Source of the DNA: Planctomycetaceae bacterium
Lineage (GTDB): Bacteria > Planctomycetota > Planctomycetia > Planctomycetales > Planctomycetaceae
Direction of reading: 5' to 3'
NCBI GenBank assembly: GCA_020426325.1
Contig: JAGQQG010000023.1
Coordinates: 1 to 64,000, forward strand
Length of the DNA stretch: 64,000 nt
The position numbers were made by a program, and so were the translations under genes. Below the pieces are notes generated by a model. That model saw only the letters and a list, made by a program, of their open reading frames with translations, searched no databases and had not been told where the DNA came from. The first letter of the stretch is position 1. Each line of letters opens with the position of its first letter. Below, in pieces: positions 17,018 to 25,399 of this stretch.

Positions 17018-19414
17018 GTGAACACAAAAAAACCGGATCAACCTGCCAACGGGATCGATTTTGCTCCTCTGGGCTTCAATGACAGTAACGGTCCCAGCAC
17101 TCCGTCTGTCGGACGCTCAGTTGATATCGTGCGTTTTACCCTGACTCACTGGCCCAAGCTGGTGATGGGGTTCCTGGCAGGTCTCGTTCTGGGTGGAGCT
17201 TTTTATATCTACTCAGGGCCGCGCTACGATGCATCGACCCGCATCCTTGTCTCCAAACTGGCTGGGACTCCGCTCCAGCAAGGTGAGGCCACAACTTACG
17301 GAGATCGAGCAGAGCACGTCGAAATCATAAAAAGTGCAGTCATCGTCGAACGAGCGTATGAGAAGCACGACCTCGGTCGTCTGCCCACCATTGGATATTC
17401 CAAGGATGCTGTCCGCGATCTGATTGACGAAATCAAAGTGAAACGAAGCGCAGGTCAGGACCGTTCGTTCATGAACTTTTTTGTTATCTCCTATCTCAGT
17501 AGTTCGAAGGAAGACGCTGCCGCTGTCGTGGAGGCCGTCGTTGATGCGTATGACGAATATCTGGCGGAGACACGGAAGGAACAATCGCAGGAAGTTCTCA
17601 ATCTCATCAGTGAGGCGGATGACAAACTTCGCAAGGAGATTGACGAGCTAAGGGCGGAATATCGAAAATTTCGACAGGACGCTCCCATCCTGTTTCAGAA
17701 TCCCGTGGGACAACAGACGGCCAATGGCGGATCCATCATGACACCGCCCAACCACTATATGGCCCGAGTCGATGATCTTCGAAAAAGTCAGCGGGACAAC
17801 ATCAAACGTCGAAACAACATCGAAGCCCAGATCGAGGCTTTGAAAGAGATGATTGCTGACGGTGAGTCCAAGCAGGCGATCGAGCAATACGTGATGATGT
17901 CCATGTCCCAGCAAGGTGGAGGCGAGGGGGCCGGTGGGGGCACGACGACGAACCCCTTACTCGTGGTCAAGCCCTCTAAAGAGCGTCTCGATGAGAAACT
18001 GCTGCTGGCTTACATCGAGGAGGCCGACCTGAAACACCATCTGGGCGTCGAACATCCGGATGTTCAAAAAGTCCGCAAAAGAATCAATGGGATTTTGTCC
18101 GCTTATCGCGCCGAGGGACTCACTCCTCCCGCTCTCGGAGACTTCACACAGCCTGCTGATTCGACAGGCCTGGCACGAGTCGGCGTTGACCTTGCCTCCA
18201 TTTACCTCCGATTTCTGGAAGAGCAACTCAAACAACTCGACTACAACGACGCTGCGATTGATAACCAACTGGGTGAAGCCATTGCTGATGCGAAGGAAGC
18301 GGCTGATTACGAGGTGATCGAAAAGCAGCTCAGCGACGAACTGAGACAGAAGGAAGCGATGCTGGATGGCATCGTCGACAAGCTGAAAATGGTCGACATC
18401 ACCAAGGAGCATACCGGATATCGCATGCAGCGGATCTCCGACGTCCTGGTCGCACTGTCCGTCAAGCGGATTATCAAGATCGTGGGCGCCTTCGGGATCA
18501 TGGGAGCTCTGTGTGTCTTCGGGTTCAAGTACTTCACCGAATGGCAGGACATGTCGCTCAAGAACCTCGATGAGGTCCGCCGTTACACCAACTCGTCCGT
18601 GATGGGAGCCGTGCCGCACTTCGTCGTTGATCCACGGTCGCACCGTTCGGATGGCAGCGGACTTTCCGAAGCGCTGACTTACTATCACCGTCCCGGTTCC
18701 CGTGAGGCGGAAGCGTACCGTTCGGTGCGGACGACCTTATTCTTCAGCACCGCTCCAAAGAACGAGCGTGTCATTCAAGTGAGCAGCCCCGAACCGGGAG
18801 ACGGCAAGACCACTTCCATTTCCAATCTGGCAGTCGCAGTCGCTCAGTCCGGCAAACGGGTCCTGCTGATCGATGGCGACCTCCGCCGTCCGACAATTCA
18901 TCAACTTTTCAATCTCCCACAGCACGTCGGCCTCTCCGATGTCTTGCGTCGAGAAGTCGAGTGGATGAATGCTGTGCGTCCCACCGAGATTGATGGCCTG
19001 TTCGTCCTCACCGCGGGCGACACGCCCGACAACCCAGCCGAATTGCTCTCGACATCGGATCTGTCTTCAACATTGAAAGCGGCTCGCAGTGAGTTCGACT
19101 ACGTATTCATTGATACACCGCCCGTACTCGCGGTCAGCGATCCGGTGATCATCTCACCACATGTTGACGGGATGGTCCTGGTCGTCCGTATGAACAAAAA
19201 CAAGCGCCCGGCCATTGTCCGCACCCGTGACATGCTGGAATCCCACGGCGTGCAAATCTACGGCATCGTGGCTAACGACATGAACTTCGACGAAAGTCTC
19301 GGCGAATCGTACGATTCATACGCTGGCTATTACAACACGGGTCGGTCCCAGCAATCCACGACCGCTTACCCCGACGCCGCCCCTGTCCTCGTTGGCGAAT
19401 CATCAATTCGTTAA
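17018..19414 (+). CDS. Polysaccharide biosynthesis tyrosine autokinase (Wzc-type BY-kinase)
   Basis: A 798-residue inner-membrane copolymerase/kinase controlling chain length and export of exopolysaccharide. It has a Wzz-type region with two membrane segments (about residues 45-65 and 485-505) flanking a long coiled-coil periplasmic part. The cytoplasmic kinase has Walker A PGDGKTT (K597), A' LLIDGDLRRP (D619) and Walker B FIDTPP (D699). The tail carries a tyrosine cluster (Y765, Y768, Y771, Y772), the usual autophosphorylation site. I chose GTG 17018 because GAGGA lies seven bases upstream; a TTG at 16946 would add 24 residues without a ribosome-binding site. No tyrosine phosphatase gene is seen nearby. 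Confidence 0.93.
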   Translation: MNTKKPDQPANGIDFAPLGFNDSNGPSTPSVGRSVDIVRFTLTHWPKLVMGFLAGLVLGGAFYIYSGPRYDASTRILVSKLAGTPLQQGEATTYGDRAEHVEIIKSAVIVERAYEKHDLGRLPTIGYSKDAVRDLIDEIKVKRSAGQDRSFMNFFVISYLSSSKEDAAAVVEAVVDAYDEYLAETRKEQSQEVLNLISEADDKLRKEIDELRAEYRKFRQDAPILFQNPVGQQTANGGSIMTPPNHYMARVDDLRKSQRDNIKRRNNIEAQIEALKEMIADGESKQAIEQYVMMSMSQQGGGEGAGGGTTTNPLLVVKPSKERLDEKLLLAYIEEADLKHHLGVEHPDVQKVRKRINGILSAYRAEGLTPPALGDFTQPADSTGLARVGVDLASIYLRFLEEQLKQLDYNDAAIDNQLGEAIADAKEAADYEVIEKQLSDELRQKEAMLDGIVDKLKMVDITKEHTGYRMQRISDVLVALSVKRIIKIVGAFGIMGALCVFGFKYFTEWQDMSLKNLDEVRRYTNSSVMGAVPHFVVDPRSHRSDGSGLSEALTYYHRPGSREAEAYRSVRTTLFFSTAPKNERVIQVSSPEPGDGKTTSISNLAVAVAQSGKRVLLIDGDLRRPTIHQLFNLPQHVGLSDVLRREVEWMNAVRPTEIDGLFVLTAGDTPDNPAELLSTSDLSSTLKAARSEFDYVFIDTPPVLAVSDPVIISPHVDGMVLVVRMNKNKRPAIVRTRDMLESHGVQIYGIVANDMNFDESLGESYDSYAGYYNTGRSQQSTTAYPDAAPVLVGESSIR

Positions 19415-19441
19415 GGCACTCCTCGTGCATCCGGAATTCAT

Positions 19442-19592
19442 TGACGTTGATCATCGTCAGGCTGTCATCCCCGAGCAGAGTTTGTTCACGCGTCTGAGGG
19501 GAACTGGCGAGCGAGGCTCATCACCTCTCAAGTGCTCCCTCGCCTGAGGGCAGATCTGGATTTCCGCATGCGCGGGAATGACGTTGACGATG
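19442..19592. repeat. Palindromic intergenic element
   Basis: Between the kinase gene and recJ, arms at 19452-19473 (CATCGTCA ... TCATCCCCG) and 19573-19592 (CGGGAATGA ... TGACGATG) are inverted copies. Inner arms GGCGAGCGAG (19506-19515) and CTCCCTCGCC (19535-19544) pair at nine of ten positions. The direct repeats CTGAGGG (19494, 19544) and TGACGTTGA (19442, 19579) lie around them. The right end, with CCGCATGCGCGGGAATGAC, resembles widespread REP-type palindromes in bacteria. No open frame of interest lies within. Confidence 0.5.
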
Positions 19593-19693
19593 CGTAGCGC
19601 TCAATCGTGACCGACCGCATCAAGAGGCATCAATGATTCATCTTGCCACTTGCCTGCGAGGGCTTCGATAAAAACTGTCATAGACACCCGCCT

Positions 19694-19722
19694 TTGACAC
19701 GTTGATTCCTCTCTGTTGTAAT
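19694..19722 (+). promoter_or_regulatory. Sigma70-type promoter of recJ
   Basis: TTGACA at 19694-19699, a 17-base spacer and TGTAAT at 19717-19722 match the housekeeping consensus at 11 of 12 positions. Transcription would start near 19729, leaving a leader of about 57 bases before the recJ ATG at 19786. Confidence 0.7.
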
Positions 19723-19785
19723 GAACGAACGGCCCGGATATCGATGTGATAGGGCATAAACGGAGTTTCAGACGGTGACGAACGG

Positions 19786-21585
19786 ATGGCACGTTTTTGG
19801 CGGTTTGCTCCTCACGATTCGGTGATAGTCGGTCGACTTGCTCAGGAGTTGCAGTGTTCACCCTTGCTCGCCCGCGTTTTGGCAGCCCGAGGTCAGACGA
19901 CTCGCGAAGAGGCACTCACGTACCTGAGGATTGAACTGACAGATCTGCATGAGCCTGCGCTTCTCCCAGGGGTGTCTGACGCTGCTGAACAGATCACGAC
20001 AGCACTCGAAGCGGGTCGACGCATCACGATTTACGGCGACTACGACGTCGATGGCGTGACTGCGACGAGCATCCTGTGGCACTGTCTCACGCTCGTGGGT
20101 GGCAAGGTCGACTACTATATCCCCAGTCGGCTGGAAGAAGGTTATGGCCTCAACTGTGATGCTATTCGCACCCTGCATGAGGAAGACCCGAACCGGCTGT
20201 TGATCACAGTCGACTGCGGGATCGCCAGCGTCAAGGAGGCAGCACTTGCGAAAGAGCTCGGCTTGGAGCTGATCATCACCGATCATCACAACTTTTCTGA
20301 GGAACTGCCGATTGCGAATGTCCTCGTCCATCCTCGGCTTCCCGGTCATGATTATCCGTTCATCGATCTTTGTGGGGCGGGCGTCGCGTTCAAGCTGGCC
20401 TGGGCGGTGTGTCAACGCCTCGGTGACGGGACAAAAGCGTCACCACGGATGCGGCAGTTTCTGATTTCCGCTGTTGGTCTTGCCGCCCTGGGGACTGTCG
20501 CCGATGTGGTCCCGCTCCTGGGAGAGAACCGCATCCTGGTCAGTTATGGCTTGAATGTTTTGAGGACCTCGCAAAGCCCGGGACTCGGTGCCTTGATGCA
20601 GGTGGCGGGCCTGACAGAGAAAACGGAACTCACTTCCGAGGACATTGGATTCAGTCTTGCTCCGCGACTGAACGCGGCGGGTCGTCTTGGCCAGGCGCGG
20701 CTCGCGGTTGAATTGCTCACAACCGACAACGCACAACGTGCGATCAGCCTGGCGAACCATATCGACCAACTCAACCAGAACAGGCAAACCGTCGAACGCA
20801 GGATTTTCAAACAGGCGAAGGAACTGGTTGCGGAGCACGAAGGATGGGACGAGCATGCGGCTCTTGTTCTGGCACATCCTGATTGGCATCCAGGAGTGAT
20901 CGGGATCGTGGCGAGTCGCATTGCTGAGCACTTCGAACGACCAGCAGTTCTGATCGCGCTCAATGAGGAGGAGAAACTTGGCCAAGGGTCCGGACGTTCG
21001 TTTGCTGACTTTGATCTGCACTCGGGGCTGTCTGCGTGCGCGGAACATTTGATTTCTTTTGGCGGGCACCGTGCGGCTGCCGGAGTACGTGTTGGTTCAG
21101 AGAACATTGACGCCTTTCGTGACGCGCTCAATGCATTCACCAAAGAGAATCATCAGCCAACTTCCCGGGACGTGGAGCAGAAGGTCGATGCAGAGATCAC
21201 GTTCGGCGAATTGACCCATCGTGCCGTGAAGGATCTTGATTGTCTCGGCCCCTTTGGGATGCAGAATCGTCGCCCCGTGTTTTCTGCGACTCACGTTGAT
21301 CTTGTGGAACCGCCACGCAAGATGGGGGGGGGCGAACGTCATCTGTCTCTGCGCGTGAGGCAAGCGGGAAAGGTCTTTCGGGCTGTTGCATTCGGCAAGG
21401 CAGACTGGGCTGATGAATTGTCTGCAGTCGACGGACCACTCGCGCTCTGCTTCGAAGCCAACATCAACCGGTTTCGCGGCTATGAGAACGTCGAACTGCG
21501 TCTGCTCGACTGGAAGCCGGCTCGCGAGTTCGATGGCAATACAACATCAGCCGGGAAGGTCAAAACGGCCACACCTGCGGGATGA
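19786..21585 (+). CDS. recJ: Single-stranded-DNA-specific exonuclease RecJ
   Basis: A 599-residue 5'-3' exonuclease on single-stranded DNA, used in recombination and mismatch repair. The DHH phosphoesterase motifs are all present: DYDVDG (85-90), DCG (143-145), DHH (166-168), then GTVADVVPL and PRLNAAGRLG. The DHHA1 domain follows with SGRSFADFDL and GGHRAAAG, then an OB-fold C-terminus. Length is normal for the family. A strong promoter lies just upstream. The 3' end overlaps the convergent transporter gene by 26 bases. An unbroken run of seven G occurs at about 21325 inside the coding region, but the frame is intact. Confidence 0.97.
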   Translation: MARFWRFAPHDSVIVGRLAQELQCSPLLARVLAARGQTTREEALTYLRIELTDLHEPALLPGVSDAAEQITTALEAGRRITIYGDYDVDGVTATSILWHCLTLVGGKVDYYIPSRLEEGYGLNCDAIRTLHEEDPNRLLITVDCGIASVKEAALAKELGLELIITDHHNFSEELPIANVLVHPRLPGHDYPFIDLCGAGVAFKLAWAVCQRLGDGTKASPRMRQFLISAVGLAALGTVADVVPLLGENRILVSYGLNVLRTSQSPGLGALMQVAGLTEKTELTSEDIGFSLAPRLNAAGRLGQARLAVELLTTDNAQRAISLANHIDQLNQNRQTVERRIFKQAKELVAEHEGWDEHAALVLAHPDWHPGVIGIVASRIAEHFERPAVLIALNEEEKLGQGSGRSFADFDLHSGLSACAEHLISFGGHRAAAGVRVGSENIDAFRDALNAFTKENHQPTSRDVEQKVDAEITFGELTHRAVKDLDCLGPFGMQNRRPVFSATHVDLVEPPRKMGGGERHLSLRVRQAGKVFRAVAFGKADWADELSAVDGPLALCFEANINRFRGYENVELRLLDWKPAREFDGNTTSAGKVKTATPAG

Positions 21586-23335
21586 TCAGGATCGACATGC
21601 CCCAGATGATCAGGCTCAACGGTCCGCCGATCCGCAGGTAATCGCTGTATCGGTATCCCCCCGGACCATAGACCATCAGGTTCGTCTGGTAACCGATCGG
21701 CGTCGCGAGGCTTGCTGCGGATGCCACCATGACGGCCACTGCAAAGGGCATGATGCTGACGCCCAGCCGGTCTGCTGCGGCCAGCGCGATAGGGAGAATC
21801 AGCACCCCGGCTGCTTTCGCGGTAATCAGATTGGTGAACAGCATCGAGACACCGTAAATCATCGCAAGCACGAGCGTCGCATTGGCACCACCGATATTCG
21901 TCAAAGTATTTGCGACCAGCACTGCGGCTCCGCTTTCCTCCATCGCATTGCCAATGCCGATGCCTGCCGCCATGGTGATGAGGACGCTCCAGTCGATTGC
22001 CCGCCGCGCTTCGCTACTTCGCACACACCTCGTCACGATCAGGATGCCGGCTGCCAACAAGGAGGCGTTCAGCATGGGCATCTGAAACACCGTCACAAGC
22101 ACGATCATCGCCACAAACACGCCCTGCGCGATCTTGGCACGCTCGGATCTCGGGGGGGTGGAATCCTCAATCCGGCTGACCAGGTAGAAGTCTCGCGAGT
22201 TCCGTTGCAAACTCTCAAACGAGGGATGAGCCTCCAGTAACAGGGTGTCGCCCGGGATAACCGTGATGTCACCAATCTTTCCCGGCAGTCTCTGACCGTT
22301 TCTCGCCACCGCGATGACCGCTGCGTTATACCGAGTCCGAAACCGGGCCTCGCGGATCGTCATATTGATCAACGGGCAGGTGTTGGAGACCACTGCTTCA
22401 ATCAGACATCGATGTGATCGAGGACTATCTAGTTTGAACACCTGATCCGTTGCCGGGGTAAGACCCGGTAATCGCTGTAGATCGACAACCGATTCCACAA
22501 CCCCCACAAAGACTAATCGATCGTTGGCCTGCAATCGCTCCTCAGGAGAGACGGCAGCAAGTACATGCCCGTCACGATCGATCTCCATGAGATACATGCC
22601 AGGCAAATTTCGCAAACCGGCAGCTCCAATGGTCTGACCGATCAGCGGACTCCCCAGTTCGACCAGCATCTCCACCGTGTATTCGCGAGGGTCGTCGAAC
22701 GTCGAGATGGCAGGCTTTCGTTCAGGAAGCAGCCAGCGTTGGACAGTCAGAACGTAGATAATCCCGATAAGACTGACCGGGATGCCAACCCAGGCGATCT
22801 CAAACATTGTGAGCCCGAAACCGGGTTTCTTCTCACGCAGAATGCCATCGAGAACGAGCGTTGTACTCGTCCCGATGCGCGTGCACAGTCCTCCCAGGAT
22901 TGCCGCGTAGCTCAGTGGGATCAGCAGTTTGGAAATAGACATCTGCGACTTCTTGCACCAGTCATTCAAAACGGGCATCAAGACAGCCACGACGGGGGTG
23001 TTGTTCAAAAACGAACTCAAAACGATCGTGGGAAACATCACCCTCGCCTGCGCGTCGGTGACTGACTTGGGTTGTCCCAACAGTCTTTGTCCAAGAAAGC
23101 TGATGCCTCCCGTTTGCCGGAGACCTTCAGCCACGGCGAAGAGGACAGCGACGGTGATCAAGCCCGCGTTCGAGAAACCTTCCAAGGCACCCGTCACGGA
23201 GACGACACCCGTGACCAGCAACAGTGAAAGGGCCCCCGCAAGCACGATATCCGGAGCGACGCTGAAGAATGTCATCGCAAGAATTGCGAGTACCACAGTT
23301 GCCAGCGTCAGCGCGATCTCGCTGTTCCAGTTCAC
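21560..23335 (-). CDS. SLC13/DASS-type permease with two TrkA-C domains
   Basis: A 591-residue inner-membrane protein. The N-terminal half has membrane segments and the SLC13 motif SSFLNNTP (about residue 107). The central cytoplasmic part, about residues 210-385, contains two TrkA-C (RCK_C) ligand-binding domains (for instance LIGQTIGAAGLRNLPGMYLMEI). The C-terminal half repeats the transporter fold with LFTNLITAKAAG and ATPIGYQTNLM. Members of this architecture move divalent anions such as sulfate or dicarboxylates with sodium. The stop of the phosphatase gene upstream overlaps the start by four bases (23332-23335), so the two are co-transcribed; since that neighbour is a PAP phosphatase of sulfate metabolism, sulfate is an attractive substrate. 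Confidence 0.88.
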   Translation of the reverse strand: MNWNSEIALTLATVVLAILAMTFFSVAPDIVLAGALSLLLVTGVVSVTGALEGFSNAGLITVAVLFAVAEGLRQTGGISFLGQRLLGQPKSVTDAQARVMFPTIVLSSFLNNTPVVAVLMPVLNDWCKKSQMSISKLLIPLSYAAILGGLCTRIGTSTTLVLDGILREKKPGFGLTMFEIAWVGIPVSLIGIIYVLTVQRWLLPERKPAISTFDDPREYTVEMLVELGSPLIGQTIGAAGLRNLPGMYLMEIDRDGHVLAAVSPEERLQANDRLVFVGVVESVVDLQRLPGLTPATDQVFKLDSPRSHRCLIEAVVSNTCPLINMTIREARFRTRYNAAVIAVARNGQRLPGKIGDITVIPGDTLLLEAHPSFESLQRNSRDFYLVSRIEDSTPPRSERAKIAQGVFVAMIVLVTVFQMPMLNASLLAAGILIVTRCVRSSEARRAIDWSVLITMAAGIGIGNAMEESGAAVLVANTLTNIGGANATLVLAMIYGVSMLFTNLITAKAAGVLILPIALAAADRLGVSIMPFAVAVMVASAASLATPIGYQTNLMVYGPGGYRYSDYLRIGGPLSLIIWGMSILIIPQVWPF

Positions 23336-24339
23336 GCGTCACTCTCCACACTGCCGAGAACTTCCTGGACAACAGACAGCACCTTCGCGTGAAGGTTCGC
23401 GTTCGCCACGATCACTCCCCGATTGGATTCCAGTGCCCGTCCATGAGTGAATTCGAGCGGCTTCCCATCAACATCGGTCACACGGCCGCCGGCTTCTTCA
23501 ACCAGAATGACCCCGCCTGCGTGATCCCAGATCCGCTCGCGGTAATCTTTTCGTGTCGGAAGTCTCAGGTAGATGTCCGCTTCCCCGCGTGCAACGACAG
23601 CATACTTCGCCTGACTGTCCAGTCGGACCGGATCGTTCGTGATACCGAGCATTGACGCAATTCGAGCTGAGTCGCTGTGCGAACTGTGTCCCGACTCAAC
23701 CGACTCACAAAGCCGGGCCGCTGCAGAATTGGATGTGTCACTCGCACGGACCGGTTGTGGGGCGGCATCTGCCGGTTCCAATGCCCTGACTTCTCCCCCA
23801 TGACCACGAACAGCCGAGAAGAGCGAGCCGCCATCTCCTTTGCCATTGGCTGTGATCGGCAGATTAGGACACCCCAGGACTCCCAGCTGGATCTGTCCGT
23901 CCACGATTAACGCGAGTGAGACGGCGTACTGTTCCTTTCGCAGGAATCCTTTGGTGCCATCGATCGGGTCGAGCGTCCAGAAACGAGACGAATACTCGCT
24001 CGCACCCCCACGATCGACCCAACTGCAAACCTGTTCGGCGTCACATGCCCCCAACCGGCTCGACACTGCATCCTGGACTTTGGTCAAGAATCCCTCGTTC
24101 TCAGGATCACGCAGGAACCGGGAGTCCTCCTCAGCAATGATCGGGTCGTTGGGAAAGGCATCTCCGATCGCTCGACATACGGCCGCTTGACTTGCAAAGT
24201 CCGCAATCGTTACCGGGCTTTTGTCATTCTTCTCCAGAGACTCGGGGGAGATCTCAGCCTGCACGGATTGACAGATGGCTGACGCATCACGAACGGCTTG
24301 AAGGGCGAGTTGTAGTTCCTGAGAGAAAGGCTGGGGCAT
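23332..24339 (-). CDS. cysQ: 3'(2'),5'-bisphosphate nucleotidase (CysQ/HAL2-like inositol monophosphatase family)
   Basis: A 335-residue metal-dependent phosphatase that removes the 3' phosphate of PAP, a by-product of sulfate assimilation. Motifs: IIAEEDSRFL (metal glutamates), TLDPIDGTKGFLR (family signature, HAL2-like because of the TKGFLR ending) and WDHAGGVILVEEAGG. I start at ATG 24339 (MPQPFSQELQL); an upstream ATG at 24456 would add 39 residues that look unlike the family. It overlaps the sulfate-type permease gene by four bases, which supports a sulfur-metabolism role for the pair. It is a plain inositol monophosphatase only if the HAL2-like signature misleads. Confidence 0.85.
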   Translation of the reverse strand: MPQPFSQELQLALQAVRDASAICQSVQAEISPESLEKNDKSPVTIADFASQAAVCRAIGDAFPNDPIIAEEDSRFLRDPENEGFLTKVQDAVSSRLGACDAEQVCSWVDRGGASEYSSRFWTLDPIDGTKGFLRKEQYAVSLALIVDGQIQLGVLGCPNLPITANGKGDGGSLFSAVRGHGGEVRALEPADAAPQPVRASDTSNSAAARLCESVESGHSSHSDSARIASMLGITNDPVRLDSQAKYAVVARGEADIYLRLPTRKDYRERIWDHAGGVILVEEAGGRVTDVDGKPLEFTHGRALESNRGVIVANANLHAKVLSVVQEVLGSVESDA

Positions 24340-24867
24340 GGTGCTGGATGGATCGAGGGGTGGAAACATCAAAGGCGGGAGTATAGCGGAACATGGCGAT
24401 TGGCAGAATCGGAGGATAAACGTGCCAGTTCGCTCTGGCGACTCCATCAGAAACACTGATCATCGGATGCTCGAACGACACAAATTGACGAAGACTTTGG
24501 AAAGGGCATTTGACGAGTCAGAATCCGTGTTGCCTTGAAGCTACATGATGCAAGACGGCAACTCGCGTCCCATCTGCTGATCGCTGAATGATTTGCGATG
24601 AGACCATTTAGTCTGTCGCCAAGTGTGATGCTTTTCGGAGACATCCTTCGCCACGCGGTTCCGAACCAACTCCACCAGGAAAGCCCTTCCTTCGGTGGAT
24701 GTATGTCATATGTGCAAAAGGAGTTGCGAAACGCCGTGGAGGCCGGCACCTTCTTTTTTGAATGTGTTTCAGATCTTTGGCATTCAGTCTGCTTAACATT
24801 CTGTCAGCAAGCAAAAACACCACTGATGCTGTTAGTAGCGACAACTTTCCAACCCCAGGAGATTGCC
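24340..24867. other. Intergenic region upstream of the pilin-like gene
   Basis: No gene is supported here. A stem-loop lies at 24671-24699: TCCACC and AGGAA pair with TTCCT and GGTGGA around AGCCC, with a two-base bulge. It sits about 170 bases upstream of the pilin-like ATG and lacks a T run, so it is more likely a leader structure than a terminator. The long open frame joining this region to the pilin-like gene has no family resemblance before residue 91. Confidence 0.4.
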
Positions 24868-25221
24868 ATGACCAGCATCTTACTCGCCCTCCATCAAGAC
24901 GAAGCCGGATTCATTGTTTCCTCAGAACTTGTCCTGATTGCGACCATCACAGTGATCGGTCTCGTCGTCGGGATGGCCGAAGTTGCCAATGGTGTCAATG
25001 AAGAACTCGAAGACGTGGGCTCAGCCGTCGGACAAGTCAACCAGTCGTTCGTCGTTTCCGGTTCACACGGCCACAAGGCAGCGACCGGAAGCAGCAGTTT
25101 CAAGGACGTCTACGATTACTGTGACGGACAATTTGACATCAACGGGAACACGACCATCCCCGGCGAAGGGAACAAACATTACGGAAACAACTATTCCTAC
25201 AATTACGGCTACAACAACTGA
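24868..25221 (+). CDS. Small pilin-like secreted or membrane protein of unknown function
   Basis: A 117-residue protein. The first 37 residues combine a short leader (MTSILLALHQDEAG) with a hydrophobic stretch starting FIVSSELVLIATITV. This resembles the glycine-phenylalanine-glutamate start of type IV/Flp pilins, though the glutamate is at +6 rather than +5 after the glycine. The rest is polar, with VNEELEDVGSAVGQVNQSF and a glycine/asparagine/tyrosine-rich tail. I recall similar short proteins in other planctomycetes, with no known function. The ATG at 24868 has AGGAG six bases upstream, and a strong terminator follows, so it is a monocistronic, probably well-expressed gene. No pilus assembly genes are nearby. 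Confidence 0.75.
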   Translation: MTSILLALHQDEAGFIVSSELVLIATITVIGLVVGMAEVANGVNEELEDVGSAVGQVNQSFVVSGSHGHKAATGSSSFKDVYDYCDGQFDINGNTTIPGEGNKHYGNNYSYNYGYNN

Positions 25222-25252
25222 AGACGACTGATTCGACCCCCTGAGACCCTGT

Positions 25253-25293
25253 AACCCCACCCGGTTGACCCCCCGGGTGGGGTTTCGTCGTTT
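25253..25293 (+). terminator. Rho-independent terminator of the pilin-like gene
   Basis: A perfect ten-base stem, CCCCACCCGG (25255-25264) and CCGGGTGGGG (25273-25282), with an eight-base loop, is followed by TTTCGTCGTTT. It ends transcription 30 bases after the stop of the small gene and before mnmE. Confidence 0.85.
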
Positions 25294-25399
25294 GTCGAGA
25301 GCAACTCTGGTAAGCCGGAATCTGCCGGGCAGCACACTGCGGAATTGAGTATCATCTCGGATTTCAGATCCTCAAGCCCTGTTCGATCTCGACTGACTA

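Noticed and set aside
17957..18688. 243-codon open frame on the minus strand
   Set aside because: Antisense to the well-conserved Wzc-type kinase; no family resemblance of its own.
21386..22240. 284-codon open frame on the plus strand
   Set aside because: Covers the end of recJ in another frame and the antisense of the SLC13-type permease; composition is biased to histidine, arginine and glutamine as expected of a shadow frame.
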